Of a DNA stretch of 64,000 nucleotides, positions 7,385 to 17,701 are shown piece by piece (within the stretch, counting starts at the first letter, position 1; every line of letters begins with the position of its first letter). A model generated the notes under the pieces. That model saw nothing but the letters and a program-made list of their open reading frames with translations, had not been told where the DNA came from and did not search any database. A program made the translations under genes and the position numbers. The DNA is from Mycobacteroides chelonae (GTDB taxonomy: Bacteria; Actinomycetota; Actinomycetes; Mycobacteriales; Mycobacteriaceae): NCBI RefSeq assembly GCF_016767715.1, contig NZ_CP050145.1, positions 3,596,001-3,660,000 on the forward strand, given 5' to 3'.

Positions 7385-8287
7385 CTATCTACGCACGTAC
7401 AGACGCAAGGTCACATAGGCGGTCACTCCGGCCAGCAGAATGCCCAGCGCCGCCATCTGAATCGACGCGAGGAACACATCTCCATAGGTGATCGGGGCAA
7501 TCAGGTTGGCCTGAATGAACTGTTCCAACGCGCCGTTGAGGATGGTCACCCGCGCCACGATCAGACCGATCACCGCCAGCGCGACACCGGCAAGCGCCGC
7601 GATCACCGCCTCCAACAGGAACGGCAGTTGCGTGTACCAACGGGTGGCACCCACCAGACGCATGATGCCCACCTCGGTGCGCCGGGTGTATGCGGCGACC
7701 TGAACCATGTTGGCGATCAACAGAACCGCACCGACAGCCTGGACCAACGCGATCATGAACGCCGCGTCACGCAGGCTGTTCAGCACCGCGAACAAGCGGT
7801 CGATCAGATCTTTCTGGTTGAGCACACCCTTCACACCGGGCTTGCCGACGAATGACTCGTCGAAATCTGCGTGCGTCTCCGGGTTCTTGAGCTTGACGAT
7901 GAACGAGGCCGGGAACGCATCCTTGCTCACGTCCTTCATCAGGTCCCGGAACTGCGGCAGCCGCTTCTCCGCGTCCGCGTACGCGTCCTCGCGATTCACG
8001 AAGCGCACCGACTTGATATCGGAACGCTTCTCGATCTCATCGCGCAGACCCTTGCAGATATCGCTGCTGCAGTCGGTGTCGCTGGCCGACAGGTCCTCGG
8101 TGAGGAAGATCTGCGTCTCCACGCGGTCCAGGTAGATGGCCTTAGAGTTCTTGGCCAGCGATATCACCAGCAGACCACCACCGAACAATCCGATCGCGAT
8201 CGCGGTGGTGATGATCATCGCCACCGTCATGGTCACATTGCGACGCAGGCCGGTGAGGACCTCGTTGAACAGGAATCCAAATCGCAT
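7385..8287 (-). CDS. ftsX: Cell division ABC transporter permease FtsX
   Basis: A 300-residue membrane subunit of the FtsEX complex, which senses the division machinery and activates a peptidoglycan hydrolase (RipC in mycobacteria). It has an N-terminal cytoplasmic tail, TM1 at about 20-45, a periplasmic domain of about 120 residues with a CSSDIC cysteine pair, then three further helices in the C-terminal half (FtsX fold). It starts at ATG 8287, 12 bases after the ftsE stop, so the two are co-translated. The length matches the M. tuberculosis protein (297). Confidence 0.95.
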   Translation of the reverse strand: MRFGFLFNEVLTGLRRNVTMTVAMIITTAIAIGLFGGGLLVISLAKNSKAIYLDRVETQIFLTEDLSASDTDCSSDICKGLRDEIEKRSDIKSVRFVNREDAYADAEKRLPQFRDLMKDVSKDAFPASFIVKLKNPETHADFDESFVGKPGVKGVLNQKDLIDRLFAVLNSLRDAAFMIALVQAVGAVLLIANMVQVAAYTRRTEVGIMRLVGATRWYTQLPFLLEAVIAALAGVALAVIGLIVARVTILNGALEQFIQANLIAPITYGDVFLASIQMAALGILLAGVTAYVTLRLYVRR

Positions 8288-8299
8288 GTTCTATTCCAC

Positions 8300-8989
8300 T
8301 TACCTATCTACCCCGTAGACACCGCGCTGCTCGTCGCGGATCAGCTTGCCGAGCTCCAACTCGATGACGCGCTGGCGCATCGAGTCGACGATGTGATGGT
8401 CATGTGTCGCCATCAACACGGTGGTGCCGGTGCGGTTGATCCGCTCCAACAGCGCCATGATGTCCTCACTGGTCTCGGGGTCCAGGTTTCCGGTCGGCTC
8501 ATCGGCCAGCAGCACCAGCGGACGGTTGACGAACGCGCGCGCGATACCGACACGCTGCTGTTCGCCACCGGACAACTCCGAGGGCAGCCGGCTGGCCTTA
8601 CCGGTCAGGTTCACCATCTCCAGTACCTCGGGCACGATGCGGTTGATGATGTCAGTCTGCTTGCCGATCACCTCAAGCGCGAAGGCCACGTTCTCGTAGA
8701 CCGTCTTCTGCTGTAACAGCCGGAAGTCCTGGAAAACACAGCCAATCGTCTGCCGAAGGTGCGGGATTTCGCGGCCGCGCAGCTTGTTGACGTGGAACTT
8801 GGAAACCTGGATTTCGCCCTTCGTGGGCAGCTCCTCGCCCAGCAGCAGCCGCATGAATGTCGACTTGCCCGAACCCGAAGGTCCGATGAGGAACACAAAC
8901 TCACCCTTGTCGATCTCGAGGCTCACGTTGTCCAACGCGGGCCGAGCCGACGATTTGTAGAGCTTGGTTACCTTTTCGAGGCTGATCAC
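8300..8989 (-). CDS. ftsE: Cell division ATP-binding protein FtsE
   Basis: A 229-residue ABC ATPase that powers FtsX. Walker A GPSGSGKS at 36-43, signature [14 protein letters not shown], Walker [13 protein letters not shown] and the switch histidine in MATHDHHIV are all intact. The frame is open further upstream, but GTG at 8989 matches the start of mycobacterial FtsE (M-I-[ST]-L), so that start is chosen. It is the first gene of ftsE-ftsX-smpB. Confidence 0.96.
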   Translation of the reverse strand: MISLEKVTKLYKSSARPALDNVSLEIDKGEFVFLIGPSGSGKSTFMRLLLGEELPTKGEIQVSKFHVNKLRGREIPHLRQTIGCVFQDFRLLQQKTVYENVAFALEVIGKQTDIINRIVPEVLEMVNLTGKASRLPSELSGGEQQRVGIARAFVNRPLVLLADEPTGNLDPETSEDIMALLERINRTGTTVLMATHDHHIVDSMRQRVIELELGKLIRDEQRGVYGVDR

Positions 8990-9035
8990 GGCACGCCAGT
9001 CTAGCCGGGAAACCCGTGATGACCGTGAGGGCGCA

Positions 9036-9497
9036 CTACGGCGCGGGGCTTGGAGGCGTCGCGGGAGGTGCACCCGGCGGCGGAAGCTGCGGCGGGACCA
9101 GCCAGGGGGGCAACCATCCGGGTGGCGGAGGTGGGGTTGTCGTCGGGGGTGTCGGCGGCGTTCCGCTGGGTGTCAGCGTCGGAAATGTCGTGACGATGGT
9201 GTTCGTGGGCTCCGTCGTCGTGGTCGTGGTGGGCGCCGTAGTGGTCGTCGGACGCCTCGTGGTGCTCGGTACCGGTCGCGGCGTGGTCGTCGTGACGCTG
9301 GGCTTGGGCACCCAGGTGTATCCCGGCGGCGGCTGCGGAGGCGCCGGCTCGGGCTTGTTGATCTCGTAGAGCCAGCTCGCCGCGACGAACGCAAGAATGA
9401 GCATGGCGGTCGAGGTGCGGATCCTGACCTTTGCCCGAATCTTGGCCGCCGAGGACAGAAGCTTCTCCCAGAGCGGTTCCTGGCGAGGTTCACTCAT
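9036..9497 (-). CDS. Pro/Thr-rich single-pass membrane protein (Rv3103c-like)
   Basis: A 153-residue protein with a short cytoplasmic N-terminus, one transmembrane helix at about 31-45 ([15 protein letters not shown]) and an external tail made almost entirely of Pro and Thr, including long runs of Thr and PP(P) clusters. Composition suggests an extended, possibly O-mannosylated stalk in the cell wall. The start ATG overlaps the mscS-type gene stop by four bases, so the two are coupled. Position between mscS and ftsE matches Rv3103c. Function unknown; the low-complexity DNA is prone to slippage. Confidence 0.8.
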   Translation of the reverse strand: MSEPRQEPLWEKLLSSAAKIRAKVRIRTSTAMLILAFVAASWLYEINKPEPAPPQPPPGYTWVPKPSVTTTTPRPVPSTTRRPTTTTAPTTTTTTEPTNTIVTTFPTLTPSGTPPTPPTTTPPPPPGWLPPWLVPPQLPPPGAPPATPPSPAP

Positions 9498-10525
9498 TTG
9501 AGATCCTCGTCCTTCACGATCGGTTGGGGTTTGGTGTCAACGCCCTCCTCGCGGCCCTCCTCGCGCTTGGTGTCACGTTTGAGCTCTCCGGAGCTCGAGG
9601 ACGACATGGTGCGCACCACCGGGCGGCTGTCTCCCACCAACGCCACGCCGGCCTTGGCCAGCGCCGCGATGACCTTGGCGCGCAGCCGCCGGCCCACCTC
9701 GAACTGCTTACCGGGCAGCGACCGCGCCACCATGCGCACGTTGACCCGGTCCACCTCGATGCTCTCCACACCCATCAGCGACGGGGCGTCGAGCAGCAGT
9801 TGCGACAGATCACGGTCCACCAGCGCCTGCTGGCAGACGTCGTACAACACATCGTTGACCCGGGCCAGGTCCACACTCGTGGGCACCGGGATATCGACGA
9901 CCGCGCGGGCCCAGTCCTTCGACAAGTTGACCGCCTTGACGATCAACCCATTCGGAATGGTGATGACCTCGCCCTCACTGGAACGCAACTTGGTCACCCG
10001 CAGGGTGACCTCCTCGACGGTCCCCCGGGATTCGGTGGTCTGTCCCTGCACGTAGAGCTCCACCAGATCACCGAAGCCGTACTGCTTTTCGGTGATGAGA
10101 AAGAAGCCACTCAACAGGTCCTGGACGACGCGCTGGGCGCCGAAACCGAGCGCGCCACCGAGCACCGCGGCGGGACCTGCGAGCCCGCCTATCGAGATGC
10201 CCAGCACCCCAACGACGTGCACGGTGGTGACGACAACGACCAGCACCACGACGATCCAGGAGACGACGGAGGCGAGTGCCTGGCGATGCTTACTGGCCTC
10301 GGAGCGCACCAGCGCATCGCTCTGCGTAAACGAACGGTCCAGCCGGCGGGTGATCTTGTGCGCGCCCCAGTTGATGAAGCGCACGAGGATCATCGCACCC
10401 AGGACGGCGATGACGATCTGCAGACCGCTGTCGAGTAGCCAGCGACCAACCTCGCTGGACCACAGGGTGTTCCAGCGCTCGTGGAGGCGAAGGCTCGCCG
10501 CGTTGAACTCGGTGGCGCTAGTCAT
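9494..10525 (-). CDS. MscS-family mechanosensitive ion channel (Rv3104c-like)
   Basis: A 343-residue small-conductance mechanosensitive channel. Helices lie at about 33-55, 88-110 and 113-135. The last is the glycine/alanine-rich pore helix ([19 protein letters not shown]), followed by the beta domain ([27 protein letters not shown]) and a cytoplasmic alpha/beta domain. It releases solutes on osmotic downshift. The gene overlaps prfB by eight bases upstream and the Pro/Thr-rich gene by four bases downstream. Confidence 0.9.
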   Translation of the reverse strand: MTSATEFNAASLRLHERWNTLWSSEVGRWLLDSGLQIVIAVLGAMILVRFINWGAHKITRRLDRSFTQSDALVRSEASKHRQALASVVSWIVVVLVVVVTTVHVVGVLGISIGGLAGPAAVLGGALGFGAQRVVQDLLSGFFLITEKQYGFGDLVELYVQGQTTESRGTVEEVTLRVTKLRSSEGEVITIPNGLIVKAVNLSKDWARAVVDIPVPTSVDLARVNDVLYDVCQQALVDRDLSQLLLDAPSLMGVESIEVDRVNVRMVARSLPGKQFEVGRRLRAKVIAALAKAGVALVGDSRPVVRTMSSSSSGELKRDTKREEGREEGVDTKPQPIVKDEDLK

Positions 10526-11621
10526 CGCGCCTATTGCGCCACCGAATTCCCGCCTCGATGAATCCGTCGATGTCCCCGTCCAGTACCGCCGCGGGATTAC
10601 CTACCTCGTACTCGGTACGGAGGTCCTTGACCATCTGATACGGCTGCAGCACGTAGGAGCGCATCTGGGTGCCCCATGAACTGCCGCCATCACCCTTGAG
10701 CGCATCCATCTCGGCGCGCTCCTCCTGCCGCTTACGCTCCAGCAGCCTGGCCTGCAGCACGCGCATCGCCGCGACCTTGTTCTGCAGCTGCGACTTCTCG
10801 TTCTGGCAGGTGACGACGATCCCCGTCGGGATGTGAGTCAAACGCACCGCCGAGTCGGTGGTGTTCACCGACTGACCACCCGGGCCGCTGGATCGGTACA
10901 CGTCGACGCGCAGATCGCCTTCGGGAATGTCGATGTGATCGGTCGTCTCCACCACCGGCAGCACCTCGACATCAGCGAACGAAGTCTGCCGCCGGCTCTG
11001 GTTGTCGAACGGGCTGATTCGCACCAACCGGTGCGTGCCCTGCTCGACCGACAGCGTGCCGTAGGCGAAGGGTGCGTGCACTGCGAAGGTCGCGCTCTTG
11101 ATACCCGCCTCTTCGGCGTAGGAGGTGTCGAAAACCTCGACGGGATATTTGTGCGCCTCGGCCCAGCGGATGTACATGCGCATGAGCATTTCGGCCCAGT
11201 CCGCGGCGTCCACACCGCCGGCACCGGACCGGATGGTGACCACGGCTTCGCGTTCGTCGTACTCGCCCGACAACAGCGTCCGGACCTCCATGGCCTCGAT
11301 GTCCTCGCGCAATTTGGCACGGTCGGCATCGGCCTCTGCCACCACCGAGGGGTCATCGCCTTCCTCGGCGAGCTCGTAGAGCACCGGCAGATCGTCGAGA
11401 CGCTGCCGCAGTGCTTCCACACGACGCAGCTCACCTTGTGCGTGCGAGAGCTGGCTGGTCACCTGCTGGGCGCGCGCCTGGTCATCCCACAGGTTGGGGT
11501 CGGCGGCGGCTTCTTCGAGTGTCTTGATCCGGGCACGCAGACCGTCGACGTCGAGCACCCGCTCCACCGTGGTGAGGGTCGTGTCGAGGTCAGCGATGTC
11601 GGCTTGGCAGTCCAGATCCAC
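10518..11621 (-). CDS. prfB: Peptide chain release factor 2
   Basis: A 367-residue RF2 that terminates translation at UGA and UAA. The stop-recognition tripeptide SPF ([14 protein letters not shown]) and the catalytic GGQ ([11 protein letters not shown]) are present. The start is GTG at 11621, giving [13 protein letters not shown], as in other mycobacteria. The reading frame is continuous: the programmed +1 frameshift at an in-frame UGA that regulates prfB in many bacteria is absent. It leads the cluster prfB-mscS-Rv3103c-like-ftsE-ftsX-smpB. Confidence 0.97.
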   Translation of the reverse strand: MDLDCQADIADLDTTLTTVERVLDVDGLRARIKTLEEAAADPNLWDDQARAQQVTSQLSHAQGELRRVEALRQRLDDLPVLYELAEEGDDPSVVAEADADRAKLREDIEAMEVRTLLSGEYDEREAVVTIRSGAGGVDAADWAEMLMRMYIRWAEAHKYPVEVFDTSYAEEAGIKSATFAVHAPFAYGTLSVEQGTHRLVRISPFDNQSRRQTSFADVEVLPVVETTDHIDIPEGDLRVDVYRSSGPGGQSVNTTDSAVRLTHIPTGIVVTCQNEKSQLQNKVAAMRVLQARLLERKRQEERAEMDALKGDGGSSWGTQMRSYVLQPYQMVKDLRTEYEVGNPAAVLDGDIDGFIEAGIRWRNRRDD

Positions 11622-11670
11622 AACTGTTCAGGCTACCGGGCTGACTGAGCGCAATATTCCGACCCGATGT

Positions 11671-12561
11671 CTAGGTGCTGGCGCCCTGCCTGCCGTGGGT
11701 GACCGACGTGATGTGGTCGGCGCTGTAGCGCAGACGATTGCCCGCGTCGGTGACCTCGGCTTCGGTGAGGCTGTCGGGTGTTCCCAGCACGCTGAGCATC
11801 ACGGCAACCTCTCCCTCGGCGTTGAACACAGGCGCCCCCAGGAACCCGATCCGGCGTGGCTCACTGAAGTCGATCGGCTCGCCCATGCGGGCCAACAGAG
11901 CGGCGAGCACCGACTGAATGATGTCGCGCTTCTCGCCAACGCTGCCGTGGCGAGCTGCCTCGCCGAACTGCATGTAGAACTTGTCGACACGATCACTGTG
12001 CACGGACGCGAAATATCCCTGCGCACGAATGCCGGCCAGCATGGCCTGCATCCCGTCCCAGAGTTCATCGGTAATCACCGGAGTAGCGCGAAGCAGCCAT
12101 TGCCGCACGTCCGCATCGCACGCCCACGCCATGAACACCAGGCCCGCCGGCGCGCTGAGCCGAATGCGTTGCCCCACCTGGTAGCTGCCACCGCTGGGTG
12201 AGCGACCGTACGACGCGATCACCGCGACGTCCTCCCCCGCGATCATCGACCCCGTACATGCCGTGCCGAAAGCGGTGGCGAGTTGTTTCACCTCGGCGTC
12301 CACGACGTCGGCGATCTCAAATCGCATCCGGGCGGCATGACCGGTAATCAGTAGGGAGGGACCGATCGAATACGTCTTGTGGCGGGGATGGCGAACGACG
12401 TATCCGGCCTCGGTGAGCGCCTGAAGTATCGCGAGCGTCGATGCCGGGTTGACGCCTATTGCCTCGGCGATCTCGGTCATCGACAGCGGCTGAACGGGCC
12501 GCGCTGCCAGGTAGTCGAGAACCTGGGTTGCGCGCACGACCGCGGGTGCGGACTTCGTCAT
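11671..12561 (-). CDS. IclR-family transcriptional regulator
   Basis: A 296-residue regulator from ATG 12561 (GTG at 12567 is an alternative). The N-terminal winged helix-turn-helix covers about 10-70 (MTEIAEAIGVNPASTLAILQALTEAGYV), followed by the IclR ligand-binding GAF-like domain from about 85. IclR proteins usually sense small acids and control catabolic genes. It is divergent from a degenerate SDR gene across an AT-rich region with a palindrome, and an acyl-CoA dehydrogenase lies beyond. The effector is unknown. Confidence 0.88.
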   Translation of the reverse strand: MTKSAPAVVRATQVLDYLAARPVQPLSMTEIAEAIGVNPASTLAILQALTEAGYVVRHPRHKTYSIGPSLLITGHAARMRFEIADVVDAEVKQLATAFGTACTGSMIAGEDVAVIASYGRSPSGGSYQVGQRIRLSAPAGLVFMAWACDADVRQWLLRATPVITDELWDGMQAMLAGIRAQGYFASVHSDRVDKFYMQFGEAARHGSVGEKRDIIQSVLAALLARMGEPIDFSEPRRIGFLGAPVFNAEGEVAVMLSVLGTPDSLTEAEVTDAGNRLRYSADHITSVTHGRQGAST

Positions 12562-12598
12562 TTCCACCCCGATCCGACTATCCGGCTGTTACTATTCC

Positions 12599-12625
12599 GT
12601 TGAATTTGATATATCGAATTTCAAC
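12599..12625. promoter_or_regulatory. Candidate IclR operator
   Basis: gttgaattt-gatatatc-gaatttcaac is an AT-rich imperfect palindrome around the perfect 8-base centre GATATATC, in the divergent promoter region 38 bases from the IclR start. Its composition contrasts with the surrounding high-G+C DNA. Autoregulation is inferred. Confidence 0.5.
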
Positions 12626-12673
12626 AAGAAATGCAATACTCAACTACTTAGCTACCCGGGGGACTCGAAAGAC

Positions 12674-13339
12674 ATGTACTCCTTCGGGCGGCAGCTGGCC
12701 GCGCTACCAAGATCACGGTACGGGCCATGGGCCGTTATCGCGGCCGGAGAGACCGAAACGGCGACCGCATTCGCGCGCCATATCGCCGCGAACGGCATCA
12801 ACGTGGTGCTCGCGGCGCACGGCGGACGGGCCGACGCCTACACACTGGCCGTGACCTCGGGCGTGAGCGTGCGAACCGCATCGCCCGACGTCTTCACCGG
12901 CGAGCTCGCCGCGGCGACCGACGATATCGACGTAGGCCTGCTGGTATGCATCACCGACGAAGACAGCGGCAGCAGCCGCTTCGGCGAACCGGTGCTGAAC
13001 CGAATGCGCACGCTCTACCTCACCCATCGATTTGGCCACCGCATCGCCGATCGCGGCCGGGGCGGCATCATCATGGTGAGATCGCTGGCAACACAAAGGA
13101 TTTCGCACCACACTCAACCCCGCAGCGCCGACTCGACGTTTACGGCGGGCATTCGCGATGACCTGGACAAGCAGGGCGTCGAGGTAGCCCTACTCGATGA
13201 TTACGTGCCGCACCGGCCCGCGATGGATGCCGACGACCTGGCGCTGATGGCGCTGGCCCGCCTGGGACGGCGGCGCCACCGGCACTGCACCCACCAACGT
13301 GACCAGACCGACCGGCGCACGGCACGCGACGCCAACTGA
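12674..13339 (+). CDS. Degenerate short-chain dehydrogenase-like protein
   Basis: A 221-residue protein with a Rossmann-like layout (WAVIAAGETETATAFARHIAANGINVVLAAHGG, then RGRGGIIMVRS as in the SDR beta-5 region). It lacks the glycine-rich TGxxxGxG motif and the YxxxK active site. The C-terminus, from about residue 193, is very basic (RLGRRRHRHCTHQRDQTDRRTARD) and does not look like a folded SDR tail. It may be a decaying gene or a binding protein. It is divergent from the IclR regulator and upstream of an acyl-CoA dehydrogenase; coding status is moderately supported. Confidence 0.55.
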   Translation: MYSFGRQLAALPRSRYGPWAVIAAGETETATAFARHIAANGINVVLAAHGGRADAYTLAVTSGVSVRTASPDVFTGELAAATDDIDVGLLVCITDEDSGSSRFGEPVLNRMRTLYLTHRFGHRIADRGRGGIIMVRSLATQRISHHTQPRSADSTFTAGIRDDLDKQGVEVALLDDYVPHRPAMDADDLALMALARLGRRRHRHCTHQRDQTDRRTARDAN

Positions 13340-13417
13340 CCCACCGACGGTTGTGCACGTGCTGTTCAAATCCCCGTCCCTCCCTATCCAAACTGACGCA
13401 CTGGTAAGTTCCTGACC

Positions 13418-15157
13418 GTGAGTCAGGATACGAACATCGCCCCCAAGACCGAGCTGCTTCACCCCACCCAGGACGACTTCGCCGAATTCGACGGTGAAAC
13501 ACGCCGGCTCCTGAAGGCCACCGTCGACTGGTTCGAGAATCGCGGCAAGACGCGCCTGCTCAAGGACTATGTCGACAAGGTCTTCTACCAGGACTTCCTG
13601 GACTTCGCGGCGAGCGAGAAGCTGTTCGCAACCTTCCTCACCCCGGCCGCCGACGGCGCCGGGAACACCGACAAGCGCTGGGACACCGCCCGGGTGGCCA
13701 AGCTGTCGGAGATCCTCGGCTTCTACGGCCTGAACTACTGGTACCCGTGGCAGGTGACCGTGCTCGGGCTCGGGCCGGTGTGGCAGAGCACCAACACCGA
13801 CCCGCGCAAGCGCGCTGCCGACCTGCTCGACGGTGGGGCCGTCGCGGCCTTCGGCCTGTCCGAGCAGGCCCACGGCGCCGATATCTACTCCACCGACCTG
13901 GTGCTCACTCCGGTCGAAGGTGGCGGATACAAGGCATCGGGCCGCAAGTACTACATCGGCAATGGCAACTGCGCCCGCATCGTGTCGGTGTTCGGCCGGG
14001 TCGAAGGCCGCGACGGACTGGACCAGTACGTCTTCTTCCTCGCCGACAGCGAGCACCCCAACTACACGGTGATCAAGAACGTCGTGCCGTCGCAGATGTA
14101 CGTCGCAGAGTTCGAACTCGACGAGTACCCGGTCAGCGAGGACGACATCCTGCACGTCGGCGCCGACGCCTTCAGCGCCGCGCTCAACACCGTCAACATC
14201 GGCAAGTTCAACCTGTGCTTCGGCGGCATCGGCCTGTCGACTCACGCCCTGTACGAGTCGGTCACCCACGCACACAACCGCATTCTGTACGGCAGCCCGG
14301 TCACCAAGTTCGACCACGTGCGCCGCGAGTTCGTCGACGCCTACGCCCGGTTGATGGGCATGAAGCTGTTCAGCGAGCGCGCCGTGGATTACTTCCGCAC
14401 CGCCAGCCCCGAGGATCGGCGCTACCTGCTGTTCAACCCGGTCACCAAGATGAAGGCCACCACCGAAGCCGAGAAGGTGCTGGCGTTGCTGGGGGATGTC
14501 ATGTCGGCCAAGGCATTCGAGGCCGAGACCTACACCACCGCGGCACGTATCGACGTGGCCGGCCTGCCCAAGCTCGAGGGCACGGTGGCCGTCAACCTGG
14601 CGCTGATCCTCAAGTTCATGCCCGCCTACCTGCACCATTCCCAGGATCTCGCGGTTCCCGGAGTGCAGCTGGAAGCCCGCGACGACGAGTTTCTGTTCAA
14701 CCAGGGCCCGGCCAGTGGCCTGGGTAAGGTCCAGTTCCACGATTGGCGCAAGCCGTTCGCGGAGAACGCCGGCATCCCGAATGTCGCGGCCTTCACCGAG
14801 CGCGCCGAGGCGCTGGCCACCTTGGTGGCCGCGGAGAAGGACGCCATCAAGAGCGCCGGACTGGATCTGCAGCTCAGCATCGGCGAGCTGTTCACCCTGG
14901 TGGTCTACGGCGGTCTGATCCTGGAACAGGCCAAGCTGCGAGGTGCCGACGAGCAGCTCATCGACCAGATCTTCGAGATCCTCAACCGGGATTTCTCGCA
15001 GTACGCGGTCGATCTGATCGGCAAGCGCGAGGCCACCGCGTCCCAACGGCAGTGGGCCAAGGACGTGATTTCAGAACCGGTATTCAATTCCGAACGCTTC
15101 GACGCGATTTGGAATCGGGTCGAGGCGCTGTCCGGTGTGTACGAAATGCGGGCCTAG
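13418..15157 (+). CDS. Acyl-CoA dehydrogenase (FadE family, 579 residues)
   Basis: A large acyl-CoA dehydrogenase catalysing alpha,beta-desaturation of an acyl-CoA with FAD. The mid domain has the flavin-site pattern AAFGLSEQAHGADIYST and the beta-sheet segment YKASGRKYYIGNGNCARIVSVFG. The C-terminal helical domain follows from about 270, plus an extra helical extension of more than 100 residues beyond the usual 380-400. The start is GTG at 13418. It is downstream of the degenerate SDR on the same strand. The substrate is not evident from sequence. Confidence 0.88.
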   Translation: MSQDTNIAPKTELLHPTQDDFAEFDGETRRLLKATVDWFENRGKTRLLKDYVDKVFYQDFLDFAASEKLFATFLTPAADGAGNTDKRWDTARVAKLSEILGFYGLNYWYPWQVTVLGLGPVWQSTNTDPRKRAADLLDGGAVAAFGLSEQAHGADIYSTDLVLTPVEGGGYKASGRKYYIGNGNCARIVSVFGRVEGRDGLDQYVFFLADSEHPNYTVIKNVVPSQMYVAEFELDEYPVSEDDILHVGADAFSAALNTVNIGKFNLCFGGIGLSTHALYESVTHAHNRILYGSPVTKFDHVRREFVDAYARLMGMKLFSERAVDYFRTASPEDRRYLLFNPVTKMKATTEAEKVLALLGDVMSAKAFEAETYTTAARIDVAGLPKLEGTVAVNLALILKFMPAYLHHSQDLAVPGVQLEARDDEFLFNQGPASGLGKVQFHDWRKPFAENAGIPNVAAFTERAEALATLVAAEKDAIKSAGLDLQLSIGELFTLVVYGGLILEQAKLRGADEQLIDQIFEILNRDFSQYAVDLIGKREATASQRQWAKDVISEPVFNSERFDAIWNRVEALSGVYEMRA

Positions 15158-15304
15158 TCCGCAGGTCTACCCGCGCACCCTCGTAACCGTCGCTAGCATC
15201 GGTGGGGTAACCCGTCCGCACAGGACCGCGGCCAGCCCCCTGTCGGCCAGCCCATAGCCGACGACAGCCGCTGCCCCCTGGCGGGCAGATAAGGATGGAC
15301 GAGG

Positions 15305-16654
15305 GTGCGCGCCGTTCACGTCGCCATCGTCGGTGCGGGGCCCTCGGGCTTCTTTGCCGCCGGATCGCTGCTCAAACACCCCGATTTCGACGTGCATGTT
15401 GACATGCTCGAAATGCTGCCCACCCCTTGGGGTTTGGTCCGGTCTGGGGTTGCACCGGATCACCCCAAGATCAAGTCGGTCAGTGCGGTATTCGAGAAGA
15501 CGGCAACGCACCCGCGCTTCCGGTTCTTCGGCAATATCGAAGTGGGAGAACAGATCACCGCCGAGGAATTAGCGTCGCGCTATGACGCGGTGATCTACGC
15601 GGTGGGAGCCCAGTCCGACAAGCCCCTGGGCATCCCGGGCGATCAACTGCCGGGCTGCATCGCGGCCGTCGACGTGGTGGGTTGGTACAACGCCAACCCC
15701 ACGTACCAGAAGGTGTCGGTCGACCTGTCGGGCGCACGCGCGGTGGTCGTCGGCAATGGCAACGTGGCCCTGGATGTCGCACGCATTCTGGGCATGGATC
15801 CGGAGTCGCTGCACACCACGGACATCGCCGATCGCGCCCTGGATTCGTTGGACCACAACGCGATCCGTGAGGTTGTTATCATCGGCCGGCGCGGACCGCT
15901 GCAGGCCACCTTCACCCCACTGGAGCTGCGCGAGATGGGCGATCTGCCCGGCGTCGACGTCGTGGTGGACCCTGACGACCTGGCCGACATCACCGACGAG
16001 CAGTTGGCGGCCGCACCCAAGCCCACCCGCACCAACATCGACACCTTGCGCAAGTTCTCGGAACGACCGCACACCGAAGGCCATCGCAGAGTGGTGTTCC
16101 GGTTTCGCACCTCCCCCATCGAGCTGCACGGTGATACCGAGGTCGAATCAATCACTGTGGGCCACAACGAATTAGTAGATGAAGACGGGTACGTCGCGGC
16201 CCGCGACACGGGCGAACGCGAGACGCTGCCCACCCACCTGGTGGTGCGTGCCATCGGGTATCGCGGAGTTCCGGTGCCGGGATTGCCCTTCGATTCCCGA
16301 CGTGGGGTCATCCTCAACAACGCGGGACGCATCGAGGGCCGCGAGAACGAGTATGTGGTCGGCTGGATCAAACGTGGCCCGGTCGGCGTCATCGGAACCA
16401 ACAAGAGCGACTCACAGGAGACGGTCGACACGCTGCTCGCGGATCTGACGACCGCCGACCTGGGCGCCGCACCAGATACCGCAGCCCTGGAGGAATGGCT
16501 TTTGGGTCACGAACCACACATCGTGTCCCAGTCTGATTGGCTGACCATCGATTCGCATGAGCGCGCAACTGGCGAGCCACAGGGCCGCCCCCGGGTGAAG
16601 CTCGAGACCGTGCCCGACCTGCTCGCCGCAACCGGACGACACGGCGAACCATGA
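15305..16654 (+). CDS. fprA: NADPH-ferredoxin (adrenodoxin-type) reductase FprA
   Basis: A 449-residue flavoenzyme moving electrons from NADPH to ferredoxins, for example for cytochromes P450. The FAD motif VAIVGAGPSGFFAAGSL starts at residue 6 and the NADPH motif VVVGNGNVALDVARIL is at about 148. The C-terminal GWIKRGPVGVIGTNKSDSQETV is diagnostic of this family. The start is GTG at 15305. Length is close to M. tuberculosis FprA (456), which also lies near prfB (Rv3105c/Rv3106); here two genes and a regulator are inserted between them. Confidence 0.96.
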   Translation: MRAVHVAIVGAGPSGFFAAGSLLKHPDFDVHVDMLEMLPTPWGLVRSGVAPDHPKIKSVSAVFEKTATHPRFRFFGNIEVGEQITAEELASRYDAVIYAVGAQSDKPLGIPGDQLPGCIAAVDVVGWYNANPTYQKVSVDLSGARAVVVGNGNVALDVARILGMDPESLHTTDIADRALDSLDHNAIREVVIIGRRGPLQATFTPLELREMGDLPGVDVVVDPDDLADITDEQLAAAPKPTRTNIDTLRKFSERPHTEGHRRVVFRFRTSPIELHGDTEVESITVGHNELVDEDGYVAARDTGERETLPTHLVVRAIGYRGVPVPGLPFDSRRGVILNNAGRIEGRENEYVVGWIKRGPVGVIGTNKSDSQETVDTLLADLTTADLGAAPDTAALEEWLLGHEPHIVSQSDWLTIDSHERATGEPQGRPRVKLETVPDLLAATGRHGEP

Positions 16655-16682
16655 CATTGGTCTTCGCCCACGAGGCTCATCC

Positions 16683-17159
16683 GTGACCGTCCATATCGTG
16701 GTGTCACAGGTCATGCCCGCCAGCTGCGAGCGGACGTTCGACCTGCTCCACGATTACGGCCGGCGACTGGAATGGGACACCCTGCTACGCCGCGCGTCGG
16801 TGGAGGGCGGCAAGGCCGACGTTGGCAAGGTGGCTGTCTGTACCGCGCGCTGGATCCTGGGCGGCTACTCATTTCGCACCCGATACGTCACGTTCAAACC
16901 ACCGCATCTGGCGGCCATCAAGCTCGAATCCACGCCGCCCTTCTTCAGCAAGTGGGCCGCCTCGCTCCGTCATGAACCGATCGACAGTGACGACACCGAC
17001 CTCGCCACCGAGCACCGCGAGGACATGTCGCTGGCGACATACACCATGACCTTCACCTGCAGGCCGGCGATCATCGAGCCCATCGCGGAGCGAATGTTCA
17101 AGCGTGAGACCGAGAATCGCCTCGTCGCATTGGCGAACTTCTTACAGCAGACCGCGTAG
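16683..17159 (+). CDS. SRPBCC-fold polyketide cyclase/dehydrase-like protein
   Basis: A 158-residue START-like protein starting at GTG 16683. The pattern VMPASCERTFDLLHDYGRRLEWDTLLRRA followed by beta strands and a C-terminal helix (ETENRLVALANFLQQ) is that of the SRPBCC fold, which binds hydrophobic ligands in a deep pocket. It follows fprA by 28 bases and may be co-transcribed. No catalytic residues can be named. Confidence 0.75.
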   Translation: MTVHIVVSQVMPASCERTFDLLHDYGRRLEWDTLLRRASVEGGKADVGKVAVCTARWILGGYSFRTRYVTFKPPHLAAIKLESTPPFFSKWAASLRHEPIDSDDTDLATEHREDMSLATYTMTFTCRPAIIEPIAERMFKRETENRLVALANFLQQTA

Positions 17160-17678
17160 CTACAGCGGCGGAGGTTCGTAGTACCGCGGCGGCGGTTCGT
17201 GCTTCTTGGCCGGATCCTCCGCTGACGACGGACCCCCAAAAGCTGCCGGAGGTGGCGGCGGCGTTGCAGGCGGCGGTGGAGGGGGTACCGGATCGATGTT
17301 TTCGATCGATGGCGGCCCGCTCGGGTATTGCTGCGCAGTGGTGGCCCCCGGCGACGGCGCTAACAACACATCCCAACGCTCGGGATTCTTCGGTGAGTAC
17401 AGCACCGGAATCAGATCGCCGATGCGCGGCCAATCGTTGACGTCACGCACGATCTGCCGATAGGTGATGTATTCGGCGACCGTCGGACCATTGAGCGCAC
17501 CGGTGATCGTAACCAGCTGCTCACCCGTCACTCCCTCGGGACGAGGGCTCACACCCGTCACCAACAGGGTCCCTTGCGCCGCGTTCGTACCGGATTGCGC
17601 CTGCCTGCCGCGTCGCATCTGCATGATGACGAAAACCAGCGAGCCGCCGATGAGCAGTAGCACCACGAATTCCCACAC
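17160..17678 (-). CDS. Membrane-anchored Pro-rich protein of unknown function
   Basis: 172 residues from GTG 17678, chosen because the open frame upstream would cover the divergent hisN start. One N-terminal helix ([19 protein letters not shown]) anchors the protein. The middle, about 25-110, reads as a small beta-rich domain ([44 protein letters not shown]), and the tail is Pro-rich ([13 protein letters not shown]). The domain repeats a pattern seen in mycobacterial membrane proteins that accompany cell-wall functions, but no function is known. Confidence 0.65.
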   Translation of the reverse strand: MWEFVVLLLIGGSLVFVIMQMRRGRQAQSGTNAAQGTLLVTGVSPRPEGVTGEQLVTITGALNGPTVAEYITYRQIVRDVNDWPRIGDLIPVLYSPKNPERWDVLLAPSPGATTAQQYPSGPPSIENIDPVPPPPPPATPPPPPAAFGGPSSAEDPAKKHEPPPRYYEPPPL

Positions 17679-17701
17679 ACGTCCATGGTAGGACTGCAGG
17701 C

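Noticed and set aside
10518..11621. Programmed frameshift in prfB
   Set aside because: The frame is continuous from GTG to stop, with no in-frame TGA near codon 25.
13190..15046. Very long open frame antisense to the 579-residue acyl-CoA dehydrogenase
   Set aside because: High-G+C codon bias opens the opposite strand; the antisense protein has no recognisable domain while the sense strand has full acyl-CoA dehydrogenase motifs.
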